Below are positions 56,216-64,000 of a DNA stretch of 64,000 bases, one piece after another. Source of the DNA: CBDCIS01 sp965217565 (GTDB taxonomy: Bacteria > Chloroflexota > Dehalococcoidia > Lucifugimonadales > CATOSD01). The stretch is taken from assembly GCA_965217565.1 (NCBI GenBank), contig CBDCIS010000006.1, positions 62,001-126,000 of the forward strand. The letters are read 5' to 3'. Within the stretch, counting starts at the first letter, position 1, and each line of letters begins with the position of its first letter. The position numbers and the translations under genes were made by a program. Below the pieces are notes generated by a model, which did no database searches, was not told where the DNA came from, and worked only from the letters and a program-made list of their open reading frames with translations.

Positions 56216-56788
56216 TCAAGGGAGGTTTCTGTACACGCTTACGATTAGCGGTGAGACTACCACCGAGTGGTAGAGCTCGAAGGGCGCGCCTTCCCACTTG
56301 ACGGCTGACAGCATCTTCTGGCGGTCTTCGCTGATGAAATCCCAGCCGTAGAAGCCCTCGCCTTCGCCTCTGCTGTCGTTGAAGAAGTATATCTCCCGGC
56401 TGTTGGCGTAGTAGTAGCGTTCGCCCTCGTAGGTGATGAAGTTGTCTATGGAGTGCTCTTCATCCATTCGGATGAGTTGGTCGCTGCTGAGACCCGCGCT
56501 CGACAGGCCCATGGGCGCGTCCTGCTCGGTGACGGATATGAAGGGGCCGTCGTCGCCTTCTGAGAACTCGATGCCCACGCGCCTGTCGCCGTCAACGCCA
56601 ATGAACTCGTGCCAGCCACCGGTTTCCGCCTCGTAGCGGCTGCGCTTTTCGATGAGGAAATAGGCGTCCTCGAAGGTCGGTGAGAAGCCGCCGATGACCA
56701 CGACGTCGCCCACCCTGGCGGACATAAGCGTATCGTCCGCCGGCTCACTCGATTTCTTCTTCCCTCGTCCGAACAGAGACCTCAGCAT
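56216..56788 (-). CDS. DUF4178 domain protein
   Basis: 190 residues, with a charged N-terminus (SLFGRGKKKSSEPADD) and a barrel-like domain: MSARVGDVVVIGGFSPTFED, RSRYEAETGGWHEFIGVDGD, ITYEGERYYYANSREIYF. DUF4178 proteins usually sit beside DUF350, and both are on this strand here with element B inserted between them. Probably cytoplasmic or membrane-associated; function unknown. Confidence 0.8.
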   Translation of the reverse strand: MLRSLFGRGKKKSSEPADDTLMSARVGDVVVIGGFSPTFEDAYFLIEKRSRYEAETGGWHEFIGVDGDRRVGIEFSEGDDGPFISVTEQDAPMGLSSAGLSSDQLIRMDEEHSIDNFITYEGERYYYANSREIYFFNDSRGEGEGFYGWDFISEDRQKMLSAVKWEGAPFELYHSVVVSPLIVSVYRNLP

Positions 56789-56964
56789 GACGCCTGCTCC
56801 TCACTCAATGCCCGCGGATTCACCGGCTGCCAATTGTATTCTACGGACGGCGGGCGGCGCGGTCAATCGAGTTTACGCGGCGCGAAATCGTTGACTCTTC
56901 AGGCGTACGGTCATATCATCATATTCACTGTTGCTGCAGGTTCATTTTGGGCGGCTGAAAAGTA

Positions 56965-56994
56965 TTGACTTGGCTGTTAAAGGTTTGCTATTCT
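56965..56994 (+). promoter_or_regulatory. Sigma70-type promoter
   Basis: TTGACT, 18-bp spacer, TATTCT, about 50 bp upstream of the GuaB3-type TTG start. Confidence 0.6.
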
Positions 56995-57041
56995 CTGCGA
57001 AATCTCAGCGATGCGGGAAGACACATAAAGGGGGCGCGGAA

Positions 57042-58166
57042 TTGAAAGAGCTTAAGCGAGCGTATGGGTTTGACGAAGTAGCGATTGCGCCAGGCAGTGT
57101 AACGATAAACCCCGAAATGACGAGCACGGACTTTTCAGTTGATGGCATCACCCTTCCTATCCCGGTGCTTGGCGCCGCTATGGACGCGGTGTCGTCGCCG
57201 AGCTTCGCGGCCCTGATGCACGAACTGGGCGGCATGGCTGTGATGAACCTCGAAGGCGTCCAGTCGAGGTACGACGACCCCTCGGAGGTGATGTCCGAAA
57301 TTGTCAACACCTCTGAGGACGAGGTGACCGCTCACCTCCAAAAGATTTACTCCGCTCCCATCAAGGACAAGTTGATAGGGGAGCGTGTGGAAGAGACGAA
57401 GAACAACGGCGCCAAGTGCGCCGTTTCTGTTACCCCGGCGAGCGCGAAACGCCTGGTCCCCATCGCGGCGGAGGCGGGCGCGGACATGGTCGTCATCCAG
57501 TCCACCGTTACGACGGCCAGGCACATCTCCAAGAGCGCGCGGGGTCTGAGGTTTCCTGAGCTTCTGGAGATGGTGAACGTTCCTGTCCTGGTGGGCAACT
57601 GCGTGTCCCGTGAAGTCGCGCTGGAGCTCATGGAGACGGGCATCCACGGCGTGCTGGTGGGCGTAGGGCCCGGAGCGGCCTGCACGACGCGGGAGGTGAC
57701 GGGCGTGGGGGTGCCGCAGGTGACCGCGACGCTGGATTGCGCGGCGGCGCGAGAGGAGTACCTGGAGCGCACGGGAAGGTACGTGCCGATAATCACGGAC
57801 GGCGGCATTCGCACGGGCGGCGACCTGTGCAAGGCACTGGCCTGCGGCGCGGACGCAGTAATGCTGGGAACGCCGCTGGCGCAGGCGGAGGAAGCGCCTG
57901 GAGCGGGGCACAACTGGGGAATGGCGAATCCTCATCCCGCGCTTCCCAGAGGAACGCGAGTCAACGTTGGCGTCAAGGGCACACTGCGGCAGCTGCTGTA
58001 TGGCCCGACGTCGAGGACGGACGGCACGCAGAACCTCATCGGCGCGCTCCAGGTGTGCATGGGCATGATAGGCGCGGCGACTATCCGGGAGATGCACAGC
58101 GCGGAGGTCGTAGTCGCCCCCGCGATCAAGACGGAGGGGAAGCACCTTCAGCTTGGCTTCGAGTAG
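57042..58166 (+). CDS. IMP dehydrogenase-family protein, GuaB3 type
   Basis: 374 residues from TTG 57042 with AAAGGGGGCG upstream; an ATG at 56931 would lie across the promoter. TIM barrel with the phosphate loop and catalytic Cys in GVGPGAACTTREVTGVGVPQ, and IITDGGIRTGGDLCKALACG. No CBS domains, as in GuaB3 of actinobacteria and cyanobacteria (some of which act as GMP reductases). It acts in guanine nucleotide metabolism; which direction cannot be told from sequence. Not adjacent to the true guaB or guaA. Confidence 0.9.
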   Translation: MKELKRAYGFDEVAIAPGSVTINPEMTSTDFSVDGITLPIPVLGAAMDAVSSPSFAALMHELGGMAVMNLEGVQSRYDDPSEVMSEIVNTSEDEVTAHLQKIYSAPIKDKLIGERVEETKNNGAKCAVSVTPASAKRLVPIAAEAGADMVVIQSTVTTARHISKSARGLRFPELLEMVNVPVLVGNCVSREVALELMETGIHGVLVGVGPGAACTTREVTGVGVPQVTATLDCAAAREEYLERTGRYVPIITDGGIRTGGDLCKALACGADAVMLGTPLAQAEEAPGAGHNWGMANPHPALPRGTRVNVGVKGTLRQLLYGPTSRTDGTQNLIGALQVCMGMIGAATIREMHSAEVVVAPAIKTEGKHLQLGFE

Positions 58167-58247
58167 GGGGGACGGACCGAGTAACTGTTCCGAGGGCAGG
58201 GCAACCGAAGGTATTTCTTCACTGCACTGCTAGCAGCCACTCCCTAA

Positions 58248-58269
58248 CCCCCTCCCGTCGAGGGAGGGG
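58248..58269 (+). terminator. Likely terminator between convergent genes
   Basis: CCCCTCCC-GTC-GAGGGAGGGG hairpin followed by AAA. It lies in the 200-bp gap between the GuaB3-type gene and prmC, which converge here. Confidence 0.5.
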
Positions 58270-58370
58270 AAATGAAGCACCTCCCGTCAAGACTGAGCAG
58301 TTGACGAACCGGCCGCAGGCTTGCCATGTGTAGCTTGGACGTATAGCCGGGGTGGGTTTGAATCCCTTCC

Positions 58371-59219
58371 CTACGTGTAGATGCAGACGACTCTCGGCAG
58401 GGCCAGGGTGTCCAACTTGTGGACGACCCGTGCGCTCTGGAAGGTCTCTCGCGCTAGGCGCGACACCTCTCCCAACTGCTCTGGCGCAATCTCCACGAAG
58501 AGACAGCCGCCCGGCCTGATGAAGCCGGGCGCTTGCTTTACAAGCCTTCGAATCACGTCCAGCCCGTCCACCCCGCCGTAGAGAGCGCGTCTCGGTTCTC
58601 GCTTGACATCCGGGGGCAGGCGCACCATCTCCGGCGCGGGGATGTATGGAGGATTCGACACGATGGCGTCAACTGGGGCGTCCAGCGCGGAAAGCAGGTC
58701 TCCGGTTAGCAGTCGTATCTGCCGGGTCAGGCCGTGCCGCCCGCGATTGACGGCGGCCACGGCGAGGGCGTCCTCGTCGCAGTCGATAGCGAACAGCCGG
58801 GCTCTGGGCAGCCGCGCGGCGATTGCGATGGCAATCGCGCCGCTGCCAGTTCCCACGTCGGCGATTCGCGCGCCCTCTTCCAAGCCCTGACCGGCGCAAT
58901 GTTCGAGCACGCAATCGACGAGGAGCTCGGTCTCCTGGCGGGGTATGAGCACGCGCGAGTTGACCACGAGGTCGAGGCCGTAGAACTCCCGGTGTCCGAC
59001 GATGTAGGACAGCGGCTCACCGCCCTGGCGTCGCCGCGCGAGCGTGAGCGCCTGCCGCTGAGGCGCGCGGGGGACGCGCTCCGCAAGAGAGGCAAAGAAG
59101 CCCTCGCGCTCCATGCCAAGGGTGTGCCGTATCAGAACCTCTGCTTCTATGTGAGCGTCCGGAATGCGACTGTCCGCAAGGCGTTGGGTTACGTGAGACA
59201 GCAACTCGCCGACTCTCAA
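58371..59219 (-). CDS. prmC: Release factor glutamine methyltransferase
   Basis: 282 residues. Methylates the GGQ glutamine of release factors. SAM motif IADVGTGSGAIAIAIA (residues ~119-134) and the substrate-binding NPPY at 189-192; N-terminal helical bundle present. Start overlaps the prfA stop (ATGA), and prfA is its own substrate gene, as in many bacteria. Confidence 0.94.
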   Translation of the reverse strand: MRVGELLSHVTQRLADSRIPDAHIEAEVLIRHTLGMEREGFFASLAERVPRAPQRQALTLARRRQGGEPLSYIVGHREFYGLDLVVNSRVLIPRQETELLVDCVLEHCAGQGLEEGARIADVGTGSGAIAIAIAARLPRARLFAIDCDEDALAVAAVNRGRHGLTRQIRLLTGDLLSALDAPVDAIVSNPPYIPAPEMVRLPPDVKREPRRALYGGVDGLDVIRRLVKQAPGFIRPGGCLFVEIAPEQLGEVSRLARETFQSARVVHKLDTLALPRVVCIYT

Positions 59220-60286
59220 AGCCGCGCCTGTTCCAGTTTTTGAGACTGCTCATGCTCGATAAGCGCGCTGATGAACATGTCAATGTCGCCCTCGAGCGCC
59301 CCTTCGAGATTGTAGCTGGTCAGGCCCACGCGGTGGTCGGTCACCCTGTTCTGAGGATAGTTGTACGTCCTGACCCTTTGGGAGCGATCTCCAGAGCCGA
59401 CCTGGGAGCGGCGCGCCTCGGTGACCTCATCCTGCTTCCTCTGAATCTCGCGGGCCAGCAGCCGAGACCTGAGCACGGCCATCGCCTTCTCCTTGTTCTT
59501 GAACTGGGAGCGCTCGTCCTGGCATGTGGCGACGATGCCGGTGGGCTTGTGGGTTATGCGGACCGCGGTCGCCACCTTCTGCACGTTCTGCCCGCCGTGG
59601 CCGCTGGCGTGATAGATGTCGATCTCCAGGTCGTCCGGCCTGACAACGACGTCAACCTCCTCCGCTTCCGGAAGAACGGCAACCGTGGCCGCGGAGGTGT
59701 GGAGCCTTCCTCCCGATTCGGTTACAGGGATGCGCTGGACGCGATGTGTTCCGCTTTCGTGTTTGAGACGGCTGAAGGCATCCTGGCCCTTGACCAGGAA
59801 GACTATCTCCTTAATGGCCCCGAGGCCGGTCTCGTTGGCGTCCATGACCTCGATGCGCCATCCGAGGCGCTGGGCGTAACGCAAATACATGCGATAGAGC
59901 TCGGCGGCGAAGAGCCCCGCCTCTTCTCCACCGGTGCCCGCTCGAATCTCCATGATTACGCTCTTCTGATCGTTGGGGTCGGCCGGCACCAGAGCGACCT
60001 GGAGATCGCGCTCGGCCCGCGTCTTTCGCTCCTCGAGTTGGGCGAGCTCTTCGCGGGCAAGCGCGACGATGCCCTGGTCGGAGTCGTCTCTCAGCATGGC
60101 GCGAACGTCCTTGATTTCGCTCATAACCATGCGATACTCCTGCGAGAGCGAAGCCAGGTTCCTTATCGACGCCTGCTCCTTTGCGAGGCTCTGAATGCGC
60201 GAGTAGTCGGACGAGACCTCGGGGTCCGCCAGGAGGCGGTTGATCTCGTCGTATCGTTCTTCTATTGAGGCCAGTTTGTCTATCAT
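59216..60286 (-). CDS. prfA: Peptide chain release factor 1
   Basis: 356 residues, full length. The stop-codon reading motif PVT is at 187-189 and GGQ at 231-233 (HASGHGGQNVQK). RF1 reads UAA and UAG, so the in-frame TGA of the DUF3179 gene would not be its target. First gene of prfA-prmC. Confidence 0.96.
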   Translation of the reverse strand: MIDKLASIEERYDEINRLLADPEVSSDYSRIQSLAKEQASIRNLASLSQEYRMVMSEIKDVRAMLRDDSDQGIVALAREELAQLEERKTRAERDLQVALVPADPNDQKSVIMEIRAGTGGEEAGLFAAELYRMYLRYAQRLGWRIEVMDANETGLGAIKEIVFLVKGQDAFSRLKHESGTHRVQRIPVTESGGRLHTSAATVAVLPEAEEVDVVVRPDDLEIDIYHASGHGGQNVQKVATAVRITHKPTGIVATCQDERSQFKNKEKAMAVLRSRLLAREIQRKQDEVTEARRSQVGSGDRSQRVRTYNYPQNRVTDHRVGLTSYNLEGALEGDIDMFISALIEHEQSQKLEQARL

Positions 60287-60335
60287 CTTTGGAAGCCGTC
60301 CGGATTTTGGGGGTTCGCGCGAGTCGAAGTGCGGC

Positions 60336-61595
60336 TCAGGACGCGCTGCCGAGCGCGTCGATCAGGCTCTCGGAGCTAACCTTTCGCTGCTCGCTCTTCG
60401 CCAGGTCTCGAAGCTGAACCACGCCCTCCGCGAGCTCGTCGTCGCCTAGGATGACCACGTGGGAGGCGTCGATGGACGAGGCGTACCTCAACTGGCTGCG
60501 GAGCCCTCTGCCTACGGGCGCGAGGATGGCGGGAGTGCCGGCCTGCCTTATGGCCGAGGAGAGCCTTACGGCCTCGAGCTTGGCGGCCTCCCCGACATGC
60601 GCCACCAGAACCTTGGAGCCTGAGTCGCGCGGCATCTCCACACCCTGCCGCTTGACGCTGGCTATCACGCGCTCGATGCCCATGCCGTACCCGACGCCGG
60701 GAGTGGGCCTGCCGCCCAGTTCCTCAATCAGCCCGTCGTATCGCCCACCGCCGAAGAGAGTGTTCATTCTACCCTCGACGGGCGGCGTTACCTCGAACAC
60801 GGTGCGGGTGTAGTAGTCGAATCCCCTCACCAGGCGATGGTCTATCCGGTAGCCCAGGCCGGTCTGGGCCAGATAGCTCAGCAGATTGTCCCAGTGTTCC
60901 TGGCAGGGCGCGCACAGGAAGTCCGCGCTATGGGGAGCGTCGGCGATTATGGATTGGCAGGAGTCCTGCTTGCAGTCCAGCAGACGCAGCGGGTTGTGCT
61001 CCAGGCGCCGCTTGCAGTCGTCGCACAGTCGAGCGAAGTGGGGCGCGTAGTGCTCCTTGAGCCGCCGGATGTAGCCGGGCCGGCACTCGGCGTCTCCGAT
61101 GGAGTTGATGCTCAAGGACAGATCTTCGAGGCCGACGGACTCAAGGAATCTCCAGCCGACTTCGATTATCTCCGCATCGATGGACGCTTCGCCGTCGCCA
61201 TAGACCTCTATGCCGAACTGGTTGTGCTGGCGATACCTGCCGGATTGAGGACGCTCGTACCGAAAGACGGGGCACAGGTAGTAGAGTCGCACCGGCTGGG
61301 GCAGGTTGTGCATTCCGTGTTCGAGGTAGGCCCTGCATACGGGAGCTGTGCCCTCCGGCCGCAGCGTGAGCAGGTCGCCCCCCCGGTCCTCGAACGTATA
61401 GGTCTCCTTCTCCACGATGTCGGTGACCTCGCCGATGCCGCGCACGAAGAGGCGGGCGTCCTCGAACACGGGCGTGTCGATACGCTGATAGCCAAACCTC
61501 CTGGCTATCTCCTGGGCCTTGGCCTGGAAGAAGCTCCAGTACCTCTGCTCTTCAGGCACGATGTCCGACGTGCCCCTCGGGGCCTGGAACAGCAA
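60336..61595 (-). CDS. hisS: Histidyl-tRNA synthetase
   Basis: 419 residues from TTG 61595 (FQAPRGTSDIVPEE follows), with AAAGGAG six bases upstream. An upstream ATG would add 85 unsupported residues. Class II motif 2 TLRPEGTAPVCRAYLEHG, histidine motif LVRGFDYYTRTVFE, motif 3 GVGYGMGIERVIA, and the C-terminal anticodon domain are present. Typical length. Confidence 0.94.
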   Translation of the reverse strand: MLFQAPRGTSDIVPEEQRYWSFFQAKAQEIARRFGYQRIDTPVFEDARLFVRGIGEVTDIVEKETYTFEDRGGDLLTLRPEGTAPVCRAYLEHGMHNLPQPVRLYYLCPVFRYERPQSGRYRQHNQFGIEVYGDGEASIDAEIIEVGWRFLESVGLEDLSLSINSIGDAECRPGYIRRLKEHYAPHFARLCDDCKRRLEHNPLRLLDCKQDSCQSIIADAPHSADFLCAPCQEHWDNLLSYLAQTGLGYRIDHRLVRGFDYYTRTVFEVTPPVEGRMNTLFGGGRYDGLIEELGGRPTPGVGYGMGIERVIASVKRQGVEMPRDSGSKVLVAHVGEAAKLEAVRLSSAIRQAGTPAILAPVGRGLRSQLRYASSIDASHVVILGDDELAEGVVQLRDLAKSEQRKVSSESLIDALGSAS

Positions 61596-61748
61596 AACTT
61601 GCTCCTTTCCCGTATCCCGGAACGCCGAGCCGCCTATAGCGGCATGAACACGCCGCGAGGCAGTGTCCGCCAGTAGCAAAGGATACAACACGTGGGGGAG
61701 AGTGTAAACGGCGTCGGAGGGTGGGTCATTATGTAGGGGCAAGCTACG

Positions 61749-61777
61749 TTGCGAGTACAGGCATCGTTGGTTATACT
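61749..61777 (+). promoter_or_regulatory. Promoter of rel
   Basis: TTGCGA, 17-bp spacer, TATACT; about 48 bp upstream of the GTG start, with AGGAG in between. Confidence 0.6.
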
Positions 61778-61824
61778 TATGCCAGAGACCATACCGACTC
61801 ACCGGGGTGTAGGAGCCTGGCCAA

Positions 61825-63981
61825 GTGGAAACCTTACTCGCCAAGGTCAAGGATTATCTGCCCGAGGAGAAGACGGACATCGTCCGAGAGGCCTACCGGT
61901 TCGCGGAGAACGCGCACTCCGGGCAGGTGAGGCTCTCTGGCGAGCCCTTCATCGAGCACCCGGTGCAGACGGCGCTGTTCCTAGCAGACCTGAAGCTCGA
62001 CGCGAACGCGCTGGCCGCGGCCCTCCTCCACGACGTGGTGGAAGACTGCGAGGTGCGCTCTGAAGAGTTGGAGGAGAGGTTCGGCGCCGAGGTCGCCAAG
62101 CTGGTGAACGGAGTGACAAAGCTCACCCAAACCGAGCTGATGTCTGAGGAGCACGACCAGAACTCCAGCCCGGAGAACAGCGACGACTTCGCGCAGGCGG
62201 CCACTCTGCGCAAGATGCTGGTGGCGATGGCGGAGGACATCCGGGTGGTCCTCATCAAGCTGGCGGACAGGCTTCACAACATGAGGACGCTCAGGGCGCT
62301 TTCGCCTCAGAGACGAATCGCGATTTCCCAGGAGACACTCGAAATCTACGCCCCGCTTGCACACAGGCTGGGCATCTGGGAAATGAAGTGGCGGCTGGAA
62401 GACCTCGCGTTCCAGTACCTCAATCCCCCTGTTTACCGCGACATCTCCAAGCTGCTGAGTTCCAAGCGCGAGGAGCGGGAGGAGTACATAGACCGCGTGC
62501 TGAACACCTTGCGCGTCGAGTTGGAGCAGGCTGGGTTGGAGGCCGAGGTCACCGGACGCCCCAAGCATATCTACAGCATCCACAAGAAGATAGAGAAGTA
62601 CGCGGCCCAGAACAAGGCGGTCGGCGAGATCTATGACCTGTTCGCCCTCCGTATCCTGGTCAAAGAGGTCAAGGACTGCTACGCCGCCCTGGGTGTGGTG
62701 CACAACAGGTGGCATCCGCTGCCGGGCCAGTTCGACGACTACATCGCCAATCCCAAGGACAACCTCTACCAGGCGCTTCACACTACGGTGCTATGCGAGG
62801 ACGCATGTCCCGTCGAGGTGCAGATTCGGACGCACGAGAACCACAGAGTCGCGGAGTACGGCGTCGCGGCTCATTGGCTGTACAAGGAGGGCACCTCCTC
62901 CGACATTCACTTCGAGGAGAAGATGACCTGGCTGCGGCAGCTGCTCGAGTGGCAGCGGGAGGTAAGCGGCGCGGAGGAGTTCGTCGAGTCCTTCAAGACA
63001 GACGTGTTCAAGAACCAGGTGTTCGTTTACACACCCAAGGGGGAGTTGAAGGAACTGCCCGCGGGAGCGACGCCGCTCGACTTCGCGTATCGAATTCACA
63101 CCGACATCGGCAATCGCTGCATTGGCGGCAAGGTCAACGGCAAGCTAGTACCCCTGCACTACCAGTTGCAGAACGGCGACACCGTACAGATCCTGACGAG
63201 CAAGGCCATGCGGGGCCCAAGCCTGGACTGGCTGAACGTAAACCTGGGCTACGTCAACACCGCGTCCGCGCGCTCGAAGATTCGCAACTGGTTCAATCGG
63301 CAGGAGCGCAACATCAACGTCCAGAGGGGCAGGGACATCTACCAGAAGCAGGTGCGCCGCCTGAACACGGGCGCGTCCGACGTGGAGATGGCAAAACTGA
63401 TGAAGCTCGACAGCGCAGAGGACTTCTTCGCCGCGCTGGGAAACGGCACGATTACCGTGGCCCAGGTCGCCGGCAAGCTGTCGTCAGACTCGCTTGCCCC
63501 TGAGAAGACCCCTCGCTCCAATCTCCCCGTCGTGGGGCCCCAGTCGGGCGTCGAGGTGTTGGGGGTCGGAGACCTTCTCACCAGGATGGCCCGCTGTTGC
63601 AGCCCGATACAGGGGGACGAGATAATAGGGTATATCACACGAAGCCGGGGCGTGACGGTGCATCGCGCGAACTGCCCCAATGTTACCGCCGAAACGGAAA
63701 CCGAGCGCCTCGTGCCCGTCGGCTGGGGCAGAATGCAGACGTACTATCCGGTTAGAATCAGGATAGAGGCGTTCGATCGCGTCGGATTGTTGAGGGATAC
63801 CACCTCCCTTGTTTCGGAGGAACGTGTTAACATAGCATCTTGCGTATCAGAAGAGTACGATGACATCAGCGTCATATCGCTCACGGTCTATATCGAAAGT
63901 GTTGACCAGTTGAACCGCCTGTTCTCCAAGTTGGAGGGCGTCAAGGGCGTCATCAGCATCGTCAGGACTGCCCAGTCCTGA
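61825..63981 (+). CDS. rel: Bifunctional (p)ppGpp synthetase/hydrolase
   Basis: 718 residues, GTG start with AGGAG nine bases upstream. Order: HD hydrolase domain (HDVVED at 69-74), synthetase domain (YSIHKKIEKYA, NPKDNLYQALHTTV, VEVQIRTHENHRVAEYGVAA), TGS (VFVYTPKGELKELPAGATPL), helical and zinc-finger-like region (RMARCCSPIQGDEIIGYITR) and C-terminal ACT domain (RVGLLRDTTSLVSEERVNI). Both catalytic centres look intact, so it should make and degrade (p)ppGpp. Complete within the window. Confidence 0.95.
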   Translation: METLLAKVKDYLPEEKTDIVREAYRFAENAHSGQVRLSGEPFIEHPVQTALFLADLKLDANALAAALLHDVVEDCEVRSEELEERFGAEVAKLVNGVTKLTQTELMSEEHDQNSSPENSDDFAQAATLRKMLVAMAEDIRVVLIKLADRLHNMRTLRALSPQRRIAISQETLEIYAPLAHRLGIWEMKWRLEDLAFQYLNPPVYRDISKLLSSKREEREEYIDRVLNTLRVELEQAGLEAEVTGRPKHIYSIHKKIEKYAAQNKAVGEIYDLFALRILVKEVKDCYAALGVVHNRWHPLPGQFDDYIANPKDNLYQALHTTVLCEDACPVEVQIRTHENHRVAEYGVAAHWLYKEGTSSDIHFEEKMTWLRQLLEWQREVSGAEEFVESFKTDVFKNQVFVYTPKGELKELPAGATPLDFAYRIHTDIGNRCIGGKVNGKLVPLHYQLQNGDTVQILTSKAMRGPSLDWLNVNLGYVNTASARSKIRNWFNRQERNINVQRGRDIYQKQVRRLNTGASDVEMAKLMKLDSAEDFFAALGNGTITVAQVAGKLSSDSLAPEKTPRSNLPVVGPQSGVEVLGVGDLLTRMARCCSPIQGDEIIGYITRSRGVTVHRANCPNVTAETETERLVPVGWGRMQTYYPVRIRIEAFDRVGLLRDTTSLVSEERVNIASCVSEEYDDISVISLTVYIESVDQLNRLFSKLEGVKGVISIVRTAQS

Positions 63982-64000
63982 CGCCGAGTGAACAGGCGCG

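Overview
The window is a GC-rich bacterial chromosome segment. Housekeeping content (rel, hisS, prfA-prmC, fabF, folC, pcrA, speD-speE, GuaB3) is mixed with gene families common in Chloroflexota of the Dehalococcoidia/SAR202 type: phosphotriesterase-like hydrolases, paired MaoC proteins, FAD oxidoreductases, DUF3179 and DUF2277 proteins, a LppX/LprG-like lipoprotein, and a 16S gene with no 23S beside it. The taxonomic call is an inference from gene content; the 16S gene at 16018-17532 would settle it.

Layout. (1) 1-15.5 kb is a decayed mobile and defence region ending at a tyrosine integrase beside tRNA-Ala. It holds an ISNCY-type transposase, a two-gene module built around a very large STAND ATPase, remnants of hsdR, AbiEi-like and AbiTii genes, IS5 and IS21 fragments, an 820-bp direct duplication carrying zinc-ribbon mini-genes, a palindrome that splits a small gene, a 138-bp coding-like tandem repeat, an AlpA-type regulator and the integrase. 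(2) 15.6-17.6 kb is tRNA-Ala(TGC) and 16S rRNA with a long precursor-processing stem and a consensus promoter, all on the minus strand. (3) 17.8-34.2 kb is almost entirely minus strand: LprG-like lipoprotein plus MFS exporter, an anchored secreted protein, a deleted IS5, folC-fabF, an OLD-family ATPase, GNAT and NUDIX genes, two MaoC proteins, pcrA and speD-speE. (4) 35.2-42.1 kb is mostly plus strand: a phosphotriesterase homologue overlapping an ABC exporter, a SelA-like PLP enzyme, a DUF3179 protein interrupted by one in-frame TGA at a conserved Cys position, and a FAD oxidoreductase. (5) 42.3-56.8 kb is the most unusual block: a C1 peptidase, a plus-strand chain (transglutaminase-like protein, two PaaK/LuxE-like adenylate-forming proteins, a K+ channel, a GNAT, a large divergent SecA-like ATPase, a Ser/Gly-rich lipoprotein and an unknown protein), then DUF350 and DUF4178 genes on the other strand. 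(6) 56.9-64 kb is housekeeping: GuaB3-type IMPDH, prmC-prfA, hisS and bifunctional rel.

Two copies of a ~550-bp element with terminal inverted repeats lie in opposite orientation at 34.3 and 55.6 kb. The second has a 7-bp target duplication and sits between DUF4178 and DUF350.

The observations most worth follow-up are the candidate selenoprotein, the SecA-centred operon, the STAND module, the inverted mobile elements and the island at the rRNA locus. Several genes carry single-base frameshifts with coding capacity preserved on both sides. Either the source sequence has indel errors or these genes are recently decaying, and the window alone cannot decide.
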